In this document: in pieces, positions 9,162 through 18,933 of the stretch
How positions within the stretch are numbered: position 1 is the first letter of the stretch
Layout: each line of letters begins with the position of its first letter
NCBI RefSeq assembly: GCF_000187585.1
Contig: NZ_GL732463.1
Span: 639,606 to 703,605 of the forward strand
Source of the DNA: Streptococcus peroris ATCC 700780
GTDB taxonomy: Bacteria > Bacillota > Bacilli > Lactobacillales > Streptococcaceae
DNA: 64,000 nt
Reading direction: 5' to 3'
The notes under the pieces: model-generated
Seen by the model: the letters and a program-made list of their open reading frames with translations, nothing else
What the model was told of the DNA's origin: nothing
Database searches by the model: none
Position numbers and translations under genes: made by a program

Positions 9162-9659
9162 ATGTATATTGAAATGGTTGATGAAACAGGAACGGTTTCA
9201 CAGGAGATATTGCAACAAACTCAGGATTTGTTGGAGTTTGCTGCTAAAAAAATAGGAAAAGAAGACAAGGAGATGGCTGTCACTTTTGTGACCAATGAAC
9301 GCAGCCACGAACTGAATCTTGAGTATCGCGATACAGATCGTCCAACCGATGTTATCAGCCTGGAATATAAGCCAGAACTTGATATTACTTTTGAGGATGA
9401 AGAGTTAGCTGAAAATCCTGAATTGGCTGAGATGATGTCAGAATTCGATGCTTACATAGGTGAGTTGTTCATCTCCATCGATAAAGCACATGAGCAAGCT
9501 GAGGAGTACGGTCATAGTTTTGAACGTGAGATGGGATTTCTATCGGTTCATGGTTTTTTACACATTAACGGTTATGATCACTACACTCCGGAAGAAGAAG
9601 CGGAGATGTTCAGTTTACAAGAAGAAATTTTAACGGCTTATGGACTCACAAGACAATAA
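9162..9659 (+). CDS. ybeY: Endoribonuclease YbeY (rRNA maturation)
   Basis: A 165-residue zinc metalloprotein involved in 16S rRNA 3' end processing and ribosome quality control. The zinc motif [11 protein letters not shown] is near residue 125 and [11 protein letters not shown] near residue 60; length matches the family. It begins an operon with dgkA (overlapping by 20 bases), era and mutM, an arrangement common in streptococci in which ribosome assembly factors YbeY and Era are made together. The ATG at 9162 has only a weak Shine-Dalgarno (AAAGAGAA). Confidence 0.96.
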   Translation: MYIEMVDETGTVSQEILQQTQDLLEFAAKKIGKEDKEMAVTFVTNERSHELNLEYRDTDRPTDVISLEYKPELDITFEDEELAENPELAEMMSEFDAYIGELFISIDKAHEQAEEYGHSFEREMGFLSVHGFLHINGYDHYTPEEEAEMFSLQEEILTAYGLTRQ

Positions 9660-10041
9660 ACGAAAATGGAAAAATCGTGATCTTATAGCGAGTTTAGAAT
9701 TCGCTATGACTGGTATTTTCACTGCTATCTTAGAAGAGCGGAATATGAGAAAGCATGTAGTTACAGCTATTGCTGTCATTCTTGCAGGCCTTCTATTTCA
9801 AGTATCAAGAATAGAATGGCTCTTCTTACTTTTAAGCATCTTTTTAGTGATAGCATTTGAATTGTTAAATTCTGCTATTGAGAATGTGGTAGATTTAGCC
9901 TGTAATTATCACTTCTCCATGCTAGCAAAGAAAGCCAAGGATATGGCGGCAGGCGCAGTTCTCCTTGTGTCCGTTTTTGCTGCGGTGACAGGAGCACTGA
10001 TTTTTATCCCTCGAATTTGGGAATTGTTATTTAAGCATTAA
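9640..10041 (+). CDS. dgkA: Diacylglycerol/undecaprenol kinase
   Basis: A 133-residue membrane protein of the DgkA family. In Gram-positives these enzymes mostly phosphorylate undecaprenol, recycling the lipid carrier of wall synthesis. Three membrane segments are seen ([57 protein letters not shown]). The active-site signature is [16 protein letters not shown], followed by [12 protein letters not shown]. The start codon lies inside the 3' end of ybeY, indicating translational coupling. The cationic N-terminus KRKWKNRDL is typical. Confidence 0.92.
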   Translation: MDSQDNKRKWKNRDLIASLEFAMTGIFTAILEERNMRKHVVTAIAVILAGLLFQVSRIEWLFLLLSIFLVIAFELLNSAIENVVDLACNYHFSMLAKKAKDMAAGAVLLVSVFAAVTGALIFIPRIWELLFKH

Positions 10042-10051
10042 AGAGGAAATT

Positions 10052-10951
10052 ATGACTTTTAAATCTGGCTTCGTAGCCATTTTAGGACGCCCCAATGTTG
10101 GGAAGTCAACATTTTTAAATCACGTTATGGGGCAAAAAATTGCGATCATGAGTGACAAGGCGCAGACAACGCGCAATAAAATCATGGGAATCTACACGAC
10201 CGATAAGGAACAAATCGTCTTTATCGATACACCGGGGATTCACAAACCTAAAACTGCCTTGGGTGATTTCATGGTGGAATCCGCTTATAGCACGCTTCGT
10301 GAAGTGGATACGGTTCTTTTCATGGTGCCGGCTGATGAAGCGCGTGGTAAGGGCGACGACATGATTATGGAACGCCTTAAAGCTGCTAAGGTTCCAGTGA
10401 TTTTGGTGGTGAATAAGATTGACAAGGTTCATCCAGATCAACTCTTGGCTCAGATTGATGATTTCAGAAATCAGATGGATTTCAAGGAGATTGTTCCTAT
10501 TTCAGCCCTTCAAGGAAACAACGTATCCCATCTTGTGGATATCCTGAGTGATAATTTAGAGGAAGGGTTCCAGTATTTTCCGGCAGATCAAATAACTGAC
10601 CATCCAGAGCGCTTCTTAGTTTCAGAAATGATTCGCGAGAAGGTACTCCTCTTGACGCGTGAAGAAGTGCCACACTCCGTTGCGGTAGTGGTTGACTCCA
10701 TGAAGCGAGATGAAGAGACAGATAAAGTTCATATTCGAGCAACCATCATGGTTGAGCGTGATAGTCAAAAAGGGATTGTCATTGGTAAGCAAGGTGCCAT
10801 GCTCAAGAAAATTGGAACCATGGCCCGTCGTGATATCGAACTCATGCTGGGAGACAAGGTATTTCTAGAAACCTGGGTCAAGGTAAAGAAAAACTGGCGT
10901 GATAAAAAGCTAGATTTAGCTGACTTTGGCTATAATGAAAAAGAATATTAA
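10052..10951 (+). CDS. era: GTPase Era
   Basis: A 299-residue essential GTPase that binds the 3' end of 16S rRNA in 30S assembly. G1 is GRPNVGKST (residues about 12-20), G3 DTPGIH, G4 NKID. The C-terminal KH domain contains [15 protein letters not shown]. It lies ten bases after dgkA, with GAGGAAA before the ATG. Grouping with ybeY supports coordinated ribosome biogenesis. Confidence 0.97.
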   Translation: MTFKSGFVAILGRPNVGKSTFLNHVMGQKIAIMSDKAQTTRNKIMGIYTTDKEQIVFIDTPGIHKPKTALGDFMVESAYSTLREVDTVLFMVPADEARGKGDDMIMERLKAAKVPVILVVNKIDKVHPDQLLAQIDDFRNQMDFKEIVPISALQGNNVSHLVDILSDNLEEGFQYFPADQITDHPERFLVSEMIREKVLLLTREEVPHSVAVVVDSMKRDEETDKVHIRATIMVERDSQKGIVIGKQGAMLKKIGTMARRDIELMLGDKVFLETWVKVKKNWRDKKLDLADFGYNEKEY

Positions 10952-10986
10952 GAAGAGGTAGGCATTGGCCTGCTTCTTGTTTTTAG
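10950..10986 (+). terminator. Weak internal hairpin between era and mutM
   Basis: AAGAAG and CTTCTT arms plus an inner TAGGC/GCCT pairing with bulges, followed by GTTTTT. It is imperfect, so it is probably a partial terminator or attenuating structure inside the operon. Confidence 0.45.
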
Positions 10987-10999
10987 AGAAGGAGGGGCT

Positions 11000-11824
11000 A
11001 TGCCTGAATTACCTGAAGTTGAAACAGTCCGTCGTGGCCTAGAAAAACTGATTCTAGGGAAGAAGATTTCAAACATTGATATTCGTTATCCCAAGATGAT
11101 TAAGATCGACTTGTATGAATTTAAAAGAGAATTGCCTGGTCAAGTGATTCAATCAATGGGACGCCGTGGCAAGTACCTAATTTTCTATTTATCTGATAAA
11201 GTTTTGATTTCTCATCTTCGAATGGAAGGTAAGTATTTTTATTATCCAGACCAAGTACCTGAACGTAAGCACGCGCATCTGTTTATCCAATTTACGGATG
11301 GTGGTACTCTTGTATATGAGGATGTGCGTAAATTTGGTACCATGGAATTGCTGGCTCCAGAGCTCTTAGAAACTTACTTCCTGTCTAAAAAGCTTGGACC
11401 AGAACCGACTGAACAGGATTTTGATTTGCCAACCTTTCAAAAAGCTTTACAGAAATCTAAAAAACCTATCAAATCTCATCTTTTAGATCAAACTTTAGTT
11501 GCAGGGTTAGGAAATATCTATGTAGATGAAGTACTTTGGAGAGCCAAGATTCATCCCTCTAGACTTTCTAACAGTTTAACTGCACAAGAGGCCAGAAAAG
11601 TCCATGATGAAACGATTAAGGTTTTAGGGCAGGCTGTAGAAAAGGGTGGTTCAACGATTCGCACCTATACCAATGCTTTTGGTGAAGATGGGACTATGCA
11701 AGAGTTCCATCAGGTCTATGACAAAGCTGGTCAAGAATGTTCACGTTGTGGAGCTATGATTGAGAAAATTCAACTCGGTGGTCGTGGAACTCACTTTTGT
11801 CCAACATGTCAAAGGAGGAAGTGA
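11000..11824 (+). CDS. mutM: Formamidopyrimidine-DNA glycosylase
   Basis: A 274-residue Fpg/MutM base-excision repair enzyme that removes 8-oxoguanine and formamidopyrimidines and nicks the strand. After Met removal the catalytic Pro and Glu are in PELPEVETVRRGL; the central helix-two-turn-helix contains QTLVAGLGNIYVDEVLW. The C-terminal zinc finger is CSRCG...CPTCQ. It is preceded by a GGAGGGG Shine-Dalgarno and its TGA overlaps the coaE ATG. Confidence 0.97.
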   Translation: MPELPEVETVRRGLEKLILGKKISNIDIRYPKMIKIDLYEFKRELPGQVIQSMGRRGKYLIFYLSDKVLISHLRMEGKYFYYPDQVPERKHAHLFIQFTDGGTLVYEDVRKFGTMELLAPELLETYFLSKKLGPEPTEQDFDLPTFQKALQKSKKPIKSHLLDQTLVAGLGNIYVDEVLWRAKIHPSRLSNSLTAQEARKVHDETIKVLGQAVEKGGSTIRTYTNAFGEDGTMQEFHQVYDKAGQECSRCGAMIEKIQLGGRGTHFCPTCQRRK

Positions 11825-12441
11825 TGGGGAAAATAATTGGCATTACTGGTGGCATAGCATCTGGAAAGTCAACTGTCACTAATTTTTTAAGACGGGAAGG
11901 CTACAAAGTAGTTGATGCAGATACTCTAGTACATAAATTACAAAATCCGGGAGAGCGTCTTTACCGTATCCTAGTAGAACACTTTGGACAGGAAATTATT
12001 TTAGAAAATGGTAGTTTAAACCGACCTCTTTTAGCCAAACGATTGTTCTCAAATCCTTCTGAACTAGAGTGGTCCAAGGAAACACAAGGGGAAGTGATTC
12101 GTGAAGAATTAGCTACTTTACGAGATCAGTTAGCTCAGACAGAAGGTGTCTTTTTTATGGATATTCCTTTACTCTTTGAACAGGGATATGATTCTTGGTT
12201 TGATGAGATTTGGTTGGTTTATGTGGATAAAAAGACACAGATAGAACGTTTAATGAACCGAGATCATATGAATGTCGAAGAAGCTCAAGCTCGATTAGAA
12301 TCTCAGTGGTCTTTGTCGAAGAAGAAAAAATTGGCTAGTCACATTATTGATAACTCTGGAACTCAAAAAGAGTTAGTAGAGCAGGTTGCCAGTTTATTAG
12401 AAGGAGGGGTGTCTTATTCAACCGATTTCTTGGAAGGATAA
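11824..12441 (+). CDS. coaE: Dephospho-CoA kinase
   Basis: A 205-residue P-loop kinase for the last step of coenzyme A synthesis. The Walker A motif GITGGIASGKST is at residues 5-16, DADTLVHKL near 32 and MDIPLLFEQGY near 110. The start is set at the ATG at 11824, which overlaps the mutM stop (TGATG) and follows AAAGGAGG; an in-frame ATG upstream inside mutM lacks this support. Its 3' end overlaps the inferred start of pmrA by 26 bases. Confidence 0.96.
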   Translation: MGKIIGITGGIASGKSTVTNFLRREGYKVVDADTLVHKLQNPGERLYRILVEHFGQEIILENGSLNRPLLAKRLFSNPSELEWSKETQGEVIREELATLRDQLAQTEGVFFMDIPLLFEQGYDSWFDEIWLVYVDKKTQIERLMNRDHMNVEEAQARLESQWSLSKKKKLASHIIDNSGTQKELVEQVASLLEGGVSYSTDFLEG

Positions 12442-13615
12442 TCTTCGTATTGCCTGGTTTGGAAATTTTTTAACGGGAGTTAGTTTTTCTTTAGTCATTC
12501 CTTTTATGCCTTTATTTGTCGAGCAATTAGGTGTTCCTACAGACAAGGTAGCTTTTTATGCCGGTTTAGGGATTTCAATATCCGCCATATCTGCGGCATT
12601 TTTATCACCTATTTGGGGCATTCTAGCAGATAAGTTTGGCCGAAAACCAATGATGATTCGTGCAGGATTTGCAATGACTCTGACTATGGGAGGCTTAGCA
12701 TTTGTTCCCAATGTTTACTGGCTTTTATTTTTACGATTTTTAAATGGCGTCTTTGCTGGTTTTGTGCCAAATGCAACGGCCTTAATTGCTAGTCAGGTAC
12801 CTAAAGATAAGTCAGGCTATGCACTGGGAACCTTGTCTACAGGAGTTATTGCCGGTAATTTGATTGGCCCTTTTATCGGTGGTTTAATAGCTGAGATTTT
12901 TGGAATTCGAAATGTTTTCTTATTAGTTGGTGCTTTGCTCTTTTTAGCTGCTCTACTCACCATTTTATTTATCAAAGAAGATTTTCAACCAGTAGCAAAA
13001 GAAAAAGCTATCCCAACAAAAGAGTTGATTCATTCTCTTAAGTATCCTTATCTTTTTATCAATTTATTTGCGACTAGCTTTGTGATCCAGTTCGCAGCCC
13101 AATCGATTGCTCCAATCCTTGCCCTCTACGTTCGAGATCTCGGACAAAAGGAAAATCTCTTATTTGTATCGGGGCTTATCGTGTCTAGCATGGGATTATC
13201 CAGTATGATGAGTGCTGGTGTTATGGGACGTTTAGGAGATAAGGTGGGGAATCATCGCTTGCTCATCGGAGCTCAAGTTTATTCAGTCGTTATTTATCTC
13301 TTGTGCGCCAATGCATCAACGCCATTCCAGTTAGGTTTCTATCGCTTCCTATTTGGTTTGGGAACAGGTGCCCTAGTTCCGGGAATTAACGCCTTGATTA
13401 ATAAAATGACACCTAAAGCTGCCATATCAAGGGTATTTGCCTTTAATCAAGTATTTTTTTATCTAGGTGGAGTGATTGGACCTATGGCAGGTTCAGCGGT
13501 AGCAAGTCCATTTGGCTATCACTCAGTTTTCTATGCAACAGCAGCTTGTGTAGCCCTTAGTTGTACATTTAACCTTATCCAATTTAGATCATTATTAAAA
13601 GTGAAGGAAATCTAG
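12416..13615 (+). CDS. pmrA: MFS multidrug efflux transporter PmrA, probable ATT start
   Basis: A 12-segment major facilitator drug:H+ antiporter of the cytoplasmic membrane; in pneumococcus PmrA exports fluoroquinolones and dyes. Motif A is [13 protein letters not shown]. The first ATG in frame (12506) falls inside the first membrane helix. The conserved N-terminus ([18 protein letters not shown]) continues upstream without ATG, GTG or TTG to an ATT at 12416, exactly 8 bases after AAGGAGG. Starting there gives 399 residues, the length I recall for PmrA, and the ATT falls where the pneumococcal ATG would be. The coaE 3' end is overlapped; rpmG overlaps the stop by one base. Confidence 0.88.
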   Translation: MQPISWKDNLRIAWFGNFLTGVSFSLVIPFMPLFVEQLGVPTDKVAFYAGLGISISAISAAFLSPIWGILADKFGRKPMMIRAGFAMTLTMGGLAFVPNVYWLLFLRFLNGVFAGFVPNATALIASQVPKDKSGYALGTLSTGVIAGNLIGPFIGGLIAEIFGIRNVFLLVGALLFLAALLTILFIKEDFQPVAKEKAIPTKELIHSLKYPYLFINLFATSFVIQFAAQSIAPILALYVRDLGQKENLLFVSGLIVSSMGLSSMMSAGVMGRLGDKVGNHRLLIGAQVYSVVIYLLCANASTPFQLGFYRFLFGLGTGALVPGINALINKMTPKAAISRVFAFNQVFFYLGGVIGPMAGSAVASPFGYHSVFYATAACVALSCTFNLIQFRSLLKVKEI

Positions 13616-13764
13616 TGCGCGTAAAAATTCATTTAAAGTGCTCCTCTTGTGGTAGCATCAATTATCTAACCAGTAAAAACTCTAAAACACATCCAGATAA
13701 GATTGAGGTCTTAAAGTACTGTCCCAAGGAAAGAAAAGTGACTCTACATCTTGAATCTAAGTAA
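13615..13764 (+). CDS. rpmG: Ribosomal protein L33
   Basis: A 49-residue L33 starting with GTG at the pmrA stop codon (TAGTG overlap), with AAGGAA upstream. The sequence begins [22 protein letters not shown] and ends HLESK, typical for L33. The zinc ribbon is incomplete: Cys9, Cys12 and Cys36 are present but the fourth position is Glu39 (CPKE), which suggests a poor or non-zinc-binding form. Streptococci carry several L33 paralogs. A 50S subunit protein. Confidence 0.93.
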   Translation: MRVKIHLKCSSCGSINYLTSKNSKTHPDKIEVLKYCPKERKVTLHLESK

Positions 13765-13803
13765 ATTTTATGGTAAAATAGTAAAGATTTTAAGGAGTTT
13801 GAT

Positions 13804-14037
13804 ATGTATAACCTATTATTAACCATTTTATTGATATTATCTGTTGTGATTGTGATTGCGATTTTTATGCAACCAACTAAGAATCAATCCAGCAATGTAT
13901 TTGATGCTAGTTCTGGTGACTTGTTTGAACGTAGCAAGGCGCGTGGTTTTGAGGCTGTAATGCAGCGTTTGACAGGAATCTTAGTCTTTTTCTGGCTAGC
14001 CATTGCCTTAGCATTGACGGTATTATCAAGTAGATAA
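13804..14037 (+). CDS. secG: Preprotein translocase subunit SecG
   Basis: A 77-residue membrane protein with two hydrophobic segments (LLLTILLILSVVIVIAIFM and LTGILVFFWLAIALALTVL) around a polar loop with SSNVFDASSGDLF. It is the small accessory subunit of the SecYEG export channel. AAGGAG precedes the ATG. A TATGGTAAAAT extended -10-like sequence upstream suggests its own promoter. Confidence 0.93.
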   Translation: MYNLLLTILLILSVVIVIAIFMQPTKNQSSNVFDASSGDLFERSKARGFEAVMQRLTGILVFFWLAIALALTVLSSR

Positions 14038-14045
14038 GAAAATAA

Positions 14046-14080
14046 TGGGCGAGACTGGGTCTTTGCCTATTTTTATTTTT
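14046..14080 (+). terminator. Terminator after secG
   Basis: GGGCGAGAC pairs with GTCTTTGCC with one bulge and a G-T pair, then a T-rich stretch to 14080. Confidence 0.65.
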
Positions 14081-14184
14081 ATACTCTTCAAAAATCTCTT
14101 CAAACCACGTCAGCGTCGGCTTGTCGTACTCAGGTACTGCCTACGCCTAGCTTTCTAGTTTGCTCTTTGATTTTTATTGAGTAT
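14081..14184. repeat. BOX element (boxA plus boxC, no boxB)
   Basis: A 104-base element that begins ATACTCTTCAAAAATCTC and ends TTTTTATTGAGTAT, with complementary ends. It contains CGTCAGCGTCGGCTTGTCG, nearly the reverse complement of the BOX-A1R typing primer. The right half (TAGTTTGCTCTTTGATTTT) is boxC-like. BOX repeats are dispersed, non-coding, foldable elements of pneumococcus and relatives. No boxB repeat unit is present. Confidence 0.85.
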
Positions 14185-14241
14185 TAAATGATGTTTGAGA
14201 AGGTTTTACACCAAAAAAATTTAACAATCTAGAAAGAAAAC

Positions 14242-16584
14242 ATGAAAGATAGAATAAAAGAATATTTAGAAGAGAAGGGACAAGTTACTGTTAATGATTT
14301 GGCCCATGGTCTCGGAAAGGAGAGTTCTAAGGACTTTCGAGAGCTCGTGAAGACTTTGTCTATGATGGAAAGAAAGCACCAGATTCGCTTTGAAGAAGAT
14401 GGTAGTCTCAGTCTAAGCAAAAAGAAAAAGCATGAAATTACCCTTAAAGGAACTTTTCATGCTCATAAAAACGGTTTTGGTTTTGTCAGTTTAGAAGGTG
14501 AAGAAGACGACCTTTTTGTAGGAAAAAATGATGTTAACTATGCCATTGATGGCGATACTGTTGAAATTGTAATCAAGAAGGTTGCGGATCGTCAAAAAGG
14601 AACTGCAGCTGAAGCAAAGATTATCGATATTTTAGAACACAGTTTGACGACGGTTGTCGGGCAAATCGTTCTTGATGAGGAAAAACCCAAGTATGCGGGC
14701 TATATCCGTTCAAAAAATCAAAAGATTAGTCAACCAATCTACGTTAAGAAGCCAGCTATTCAATTAGACGGTACAGAAGTTCTCAAAGTCTTTATCGATA
14801 AGTACCCAAGTAAGAAACACGATTTCTTTGTTGCCAGTGTCTTAGATGTGGTTGGACATTCTACAGATGCAGGGATTGATGTCCTTGAGGTCTTGGAATC
14901 TATGGATATTGTATCAGAGTTTCCAGAGGCTGTTCTCAAAGAAGCAGAGAGTGTTCCGGATGCACCATCAGAGAAGGATATGGAAGGTCGTCTGGACTTA
15001 AGAGATGAAATTACCTTTACCATAGATGGAGCAGATGCAAAAGATTTGGATGACGCTGTTCATATCAAACCCTTGAAAAATGGAAATATTGAACTAGGAG
15101 TTCACATTGCCGATGTCTCCTACTATGTGACAGAGGGTTCTGCTCTTGATAAGGAAGCTCTTAATCGTGCGACCTCTATTTATGTAACAGACCGTGTAGT
15201 TCCAATGTTGCCAGAGCGCCTCTCAAACGGTATCTGTTCTCTTAACCCTCAAGTGGACCGCTTGACCCAGTCTGCTATTATGGAAATTGATAAAAATGGT
15301 CGTGTTCGTAATTATACGATTACACAGACTGTTATCAAGACAAGTTTTCGTATGACCTATAGCGATGTCAATGACATCCTAGCAGGTGATGAGGAGAAGA
15401 GACGAGAGTATAAGAAAATCGTTCCTAGTATCGAGTTAATGGCTAAGCTACATGAAACTTTGGAAAGTATGCGAATTAAGCGTGGAGCCCTCAATTTTGA
15501 TACCAATGAAGCTAAGATTTTAGTCGATAAAAAAGGCAAGCCAGTTGATATTGTTCTTCGTCATCGTGGCGTTGCTGAACGTATGATTGAGTCCTTTATG
15601 TTGATTGCTAACGAAACAGTTGCCGAGCACTTTAGCAAGCTGGACCTACCTTTTATCTATCGTATCCATGAGGAGCCTAAAGCTGAGAAAGTTCAGAAAT
15701 TTATTGATTACGCTTCAAGTTTTGGATTACGAATCTATGGGACTGCCAGTGAGATAAGCCAGGAAGCTCTCCAAGATATCATGAGTGCTGTTGAGGGAGA
15801 ACCCTATGCGGATGTATTGTCCATGATGCTACTGCGTTCGATGCAGCAGGCTCGTTATTCTGAGCATAATCATGGTCATTACGGACTTGCCGCAGACTAC
15901 TACACTCACTTTACCAGCCCAATTCGTCGTTATCCTGACCTTCTTGTTCACCGTATGATTCGAGACTATGGACGTTCTAAGGAAGTAGCAGAGCATTTTG
16001 AACAGGTTATTCCAGAGATTGCCACCCAGTCTTCCAACCGTGAACGTCGTGCAATCGAGGCAGAGCGTGAAGTCGAAGCTATGAAAAAAGCTGAATACAT
16101 GGAAGAGTTTGTGGGTGAAGAATATGATGCAGTTGTATCTAGTATTGTCAAATTTGGTCTTTTTGTTGAATTACCAAATACAGTCGAAGGATTGATTCAC
16201 ATTACTAATTTACCTGAATTCTATCATTTTAACGAACGCGATTTAACCCTCCGTGGGGAGAAATCGGGAATTACTTTCCGAGTGGGGCAGCAGATCCGTA
16301 TTCGTGTCGAAAGAGCGGATAAAATGACTGGCGAGATTGATTTCTCCTTTATTCCAAGTGAATTTGATGTCATCGAGAAAGGTTTGAAACAGTCTGTCCG
16401 TAAGGATAGAGGGCGTCGTTCGGATAAGAAAGAAGACAAGAGAAAATCTGGTCGCTTAGGTGATAAGCGCAAGCATTCTCCAAAAGACAAGAAGAAAAAG
16501 AGCAAGAAACCTTTTTACAAAGAAGTAGCGAAGAAAGGAGCCAAGCATGGCAAAGGGCGAGGGAAAGGTCGTCGCGCAAAATAA
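14242..16584 (+). CDS. rnr: Ribonuclease R
   Basis: A 780-residue 3'-5' exoribonuclease that degrades structured RNA and works with SmpB/tmRNA in trans-translation quality control. Order: an N-terminal winged-helix region, cold-shock domains ([13 protein letters not shown] near residue 70), the RNB catalytic core ([23 protein letters not shown] near residue 255, with the metal-binding aspartates), an S1 domain ([17 protein letters not shown] near 630), and a very basic Lys/Arg-rich tail ([19 protein letters not shown] onwards). The start has only a weak AGAAAG site. smpB begins inside its 3' end, supporting a functional pairing. Confidence 0.97.
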   Translation: MKDRIKEYLEEKGQVTVNDLAHGLGKESSKDFRELVKTLSMMERKHQIRFEEDGSLSLSKKKKHEITLKGTFHAHKNGFGFVSLEGEEDDLFVGKNDVNYAIDGDTVEIVIKKVADRQKGTAAEAKIIDILEHSLTTVVGQIVLDEEKPKYAGYIRSKNQKISQPIYVKKPAIQLDGTEVLKVFIDKYPSKKHDFFVASVLDVVGHSTDAGIDVLEVLESMDIVSEFPEAVLKEAESVPDAPSEKDMEGRLDLRDEITFTIDGADAKDLDDAVHIKPLKNGNIELGVHIADVSYYVTEGSALDKEALNRATSIYVTDRVVPMLPERLSNGICSLNPQVDRLTQSAIMEIDKNGRVRNYTITQTVIKTSFRMTYSDVNDILAGDEEKRREYKKIVPSIELMAKLHETLESMRIKRGALNFDTNEAKILVDKKGKPVDIVLRHRGVAERMIESFMLIANETVAEHFSKLDLPFIYRIHEEPKAEKVQKFIDYASSFGLRIYGTASEISQEALQDIMSAVEGEPYADVLSMMLLRSMQQARYSEHNHGHYGLAADYYTHFTSPIRRYPDLLVHRMIRDYGRSKEVAEHFEQVIPEIATQSSNRERRAIEAEREVEAMKKAEYMEEFVGEEYDAVVSSIVKFGLFVELPNTVEGLIHITNLPEFYHFNERDLTLRGEKSGITFRVGQQIRIRVERADKMTGEIDFSFIPSEFDVIEKGLKQSVRKDRGRRSDKKEDKRKSGRLGDKRKHSPKDKKKKSKKPFYKEVAKKGAKHGKGRGKGRRAK

Positions 16585-17014
16585 AAAAGCGCACCACGAC
16601 TATACAATCGTAGATACGCTAGAAGCAGGAATGGTCCTGACAGGAACTGAGATTAAGAGTGTTCGAGCAGCCCGCATCAATCTGAAAGATGGGTTTGCCC
16701 AAGTAAAAAATGGTGAAGTCTGGTTGAGCAATGTTCATATCGCTCCTTATGAAGAAGGGAATATCTGGAATCAAGAGCCAGAACGTCGTCGAAAACTCCT
16801 CCTTCATAAAAAGCAAATCCAGAAGTTAGAGCAAGAAACAAAAGGAACAGGGATGACGCTGGTTCCTCTTAAAGTCTACATCAAAGATGGCTATGCTAAG
16901 CTTCTTTTAGGACTTGCAAAAGGGAAACATGATTACGATAAACGTGAGTCTATCAAACGACGTGAGCAAGATCGTGATATTGCTCGTGTCATGAAAGCTG
17001 TTAACCACCGATAG
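16547..17014 (+). CDS. smpB: SsrA-binding protein SmpB
   Basis: A 155-residue RNA-binding protein that carries tmRNA to stalled ribosomes. Signatures are [25 protein letters not shown] and NVHIAPYE. Its C-terminal tail ([14 protein letters not shown]) is basic and helical, as needed to read the empty mRNA channel. The ATG at 16547 overlaps rnr by 38 bases and follows AAAGGAG. Confidence 0.97.
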   Translation: MAKGEGKVVAQNKKAHHDYTIVDTLEAGMVLTGTEIKSVRAARINLKDGFAQVKNGEVWLSNVHIAPYEEGNIWNQEPERRRKLLLHKKQIQKLEQETKGTGMTLVPLKVYIKDGYAKLLLGLAKGKHDYDKRESIKRREQDRDIARVMKAVNHR

Positions 17015-17028
17015 AAAGAGTGAAGAAT

Positions 17029-17889
17029 ATGGAAAAACTAGTTGCCTACAAACGCATGCCTGTCTGGAATAAAGACACCATGCCAGAGGCTGTTCAAAGA
17101 AAACACAATACTAAGGTCGGAACCTGGGGCAAGATTACCGTATTAAAAGGAGCTCTTAAGTTTATTGAATTAACTGAAGAGGGAGAGGTACTAGCCGAAC
17201 ATCTCTTTGAAGCAGGTGCTGATAATCCTATGGCTCAGCCTCAAGCATGGCACAGAGTAGAAGCAGCCACAGATGATGTGGAATGGTACTTGGAATTTTA
17301 TTGTAAAGCAGAGGATTATTTCCCTAAGAAATACAATAGCAATCCAGTTCATTCGGAAGTTTTAGAAGCTATGGATACAGTAAAACCATGTAAGGCACTA
17401 GACCTAGGATGTGGTCAGGGTAGAAATGCACTCTTTTTAGCTCAACATGGATTTGATGTCACAGCTGTAGATCAAAATGAGCTATCTCTTGAAATCTTGC
17501 AAAGCATTGTGGAGCAAGAAGACTTAGAAATGCCTGTAGGTCTCTACGATATCAATTCAGCTAGCATTGAACAAACTTATGATTTTATCGTATCAACGGT
17601 TGTTCTGATGTTTTTACAAGCAGATCGCATTCCAGCTATTATTCAAAACATGCAGGAACAAACCTCAATTGGAGGTTACAATTTGATCGTGTGTGCTATG
17701 GATACAGAAGATTATCCATGTTCTGTTCATTTCCCATTTACCTTCAAAGAGGGTGAGTTGGCAAATTACTACAAGGACTGGGAATTAGTGAAGTACAATG
17801 AAAATCCTGGCCATCTCCACCGCCGTGATGAAAATGGCAATCGTATCCAACTACGCTTTGCAACCATGTTAGCTAAAAAAGTAAAATAA
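17029..17889 (+). CDS. tehB: TehB-like SAM-dependent methyltransferase
   Basis: A 286-residue cytoplasmic protein. The N-terminal 90 residues are a cupin-like DUF1971 domain (YKRMPVWNKDTMPEAVQ; AWHRVEAATDDVEWYLEF); the rest is a class I methyltransferase with the SAM motif ALDLGCGQGRNALFLAQ. TehB in other bacteria confers tellurite resistance by methylation; the natural substrate is unsettled. I use the ATG at 17029, with AAAGAG 8 bases upstream; a GTG at 17020 is an alternative. It follows smpB closely and is closed by a terminator. Confidence 0.9.
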   Translation: MEKLVAYKRMPVWNKDTMPEAVQRKHNTKVGTWGKITVLKGALKFIELTEEGEVLAEHLFEAGADNPMAQPQAWHRVEAATDDVEWYLEFYCKAEDYFPKKYNSNPVHSEVLEAMDTVKPCKALDLGCGQGRNALFLAQHGFDVTAVDQNELSLEILQSIVEQEDLEMPVGLYDINSASIEQTYDFIVSTVVLMFLQADRIPAIIQNMQEQTSIGGYNLIVCAMDTEDYPCSVHFPFTFKEGELANYYKDWELVKYNENPGHLHRRDENGNRIQLRFATMLAKKVK

Positions 17890-17897
17890 ATATGAAC

Positions 17898-17931
17898 AAA
17901 GGTTAGGAATTTTCCTAACCTTTTCTTTTTT
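17898..17931 (+). terminator. Terminator after tehB
   Basis: AAAGGTTAGGAA pairs with TTCCTAACCTTT, followed by a T-rich run that also forms the T tract upstream of the competence box. Confidence 0.88.
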
Positions 17932-17938
17932 GCGAATA
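17931..17938 (+). promoter_or_regulatory. ComX (cin/com) box upstream of coiA
   Basis: TGCGAATA differs by one base from the ComX-recognised TACGAATA and is preceded by a T tract, as in late competence promoters. It lies 21 bases before the coiA ATG. coiA is a known late competence gene in streptococci, so expression during competence is expected. Confidence 0.72.
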
Positions 17939-17958
17939 ATAGAGTAAAGGAGAAAATC

Positions 17959-18915
17959 ATGTTTGTTGCGAGAGATACTAGGGGACAGTTAGTGAATGTG
18001 CTAGAAGATAAGGTTGAAAAGCAAGATTATACCTGCCCAGCTTGTGGGGGAACGCTTCGTTTACGTCAAGGACCAAGTGTACGGCCTCATTTTGCCCATA
18101 AATCTTTAAAAGATTGTGATTTTTCATTTGAAAATGAAGGCCCAGAACATTTAACGAATAAGGAATCCCTCTATCATTGGTTAAAGAAAGATTCAGAAGC
18201 CCAATTAGAATACCCGATTCCAGAGATTAAACAGATTGCGGATGTATTCGTAAACGGGAAAATAGCTTTAGAGATTCAATGCAGTTCCTTGCCCCAAAAA
18301 GTATTGAGAGATAGGAGTAGTGGTTATCGAAGTCAAGGATACCAAGTTATTTGGCTTTTGGGAGAAAGACTATGGATTAAGAAGCGTTTGACAAGACTTC
18401 AAAAAGATTTTCTCTATTTTAGCCAAAATATGGGCTTTTACGTCTGGGAATTAGACCAGAAAAGGAATTGTTTACGACTGAAATACTTAATTCACCAGGA
18501 CTTACGGGGCCATGTTCATTGCTTAATCAAAGAGTTCTCATTTGGGGATGGAAATTTGTTAGAAATCTTGCGTTACCCTTATCAACGTCAGCACTTGAGC
18601 AGTTTTTCTGTTAAAATAGACAAAAATATTTGTCAATACATCCGACAACAGCTTTATTATCAAAATCCATTTTGGATGACAAGACAAGAAGAAGCCTATA
18701 GAAAAGGAGAAAATTTACTAAATTATGGTGTAGCACATTGGTTCCCCCAAGTAAGGCCGATAGAACATGGTTTATTTTGTCAGATAACTGTAGATTTACA
18801 GGACTATTACTATAATTTTCAGGCTTATTATCAACTAAATCCCAAAATTGACACACAAAAGCTTTATCCACCTGCCTTTTATCAGCAATATTTCTTAAAA
18901 AATATGGTAAAATAG
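17959..18915 (+). CDS. coiA: Competence protein CoiA
   Basis: A 318-residue late competence protein required for recombination of incoming DNA. The N-terminus has a zinc-ribbon-like CPACGGTLRLRQG and RPHFAH. Residues about 85-135 form a PD-(D/E)XK nuclease-like core (IADVFVNGKIALEIQCSSL ... GYQVIWLLG). The C-terminal half is tyrosine/leucine-rich without clear motifs. AAAGGAG precedes the ATG. pepF follows 18 bases later and is probably co-transcribed. Confidence 0.93.
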   Translation: MFVARDTRGQLVNVLEDKVEKQDYTCPACGGTLRLRQGPSVRPHFAHKSLKDCDFSFENEGPEHLTNKESLYHWLKKDSEAQLEYPIPEIKQIADVFVNGKIALEIQCSSLPQKVLRDRSSGYRSQGYQVIWLLGERLWIKKRLTRLQKDFLYFSQNMGFYVWELDQKRNCLRLKYLIHQDLRGHVHCLIKEFSFGDGNLLEILRYPYQRQHLSSFSVKIDKNICQYIRQQLYYQNPFWMTRQEEAYRKGENLLNYGVAHWFPQVRPIEHGLFCQITVDLQDYYYNFQAYYQLNPKIDTQKLYPPAFYQQYFLKNMVK

Positions 18916-18933
18916 AAAGGATGGAGGAAACTT

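Noticed and set aside
12506-13615. pmrA starting at the first ATG
   Set aside because: It would remove the conserved N-terminus and half of the first membrane helix, and has no Shine-Dalgarno.
14081-14184. RUP or insertion-sequence remnant instead of BOX
   Set aside because: Complementary termini fit both, but the internal CGTCAGCGTCGGCTTG matches the boxA typing sequence and no transposase remains.
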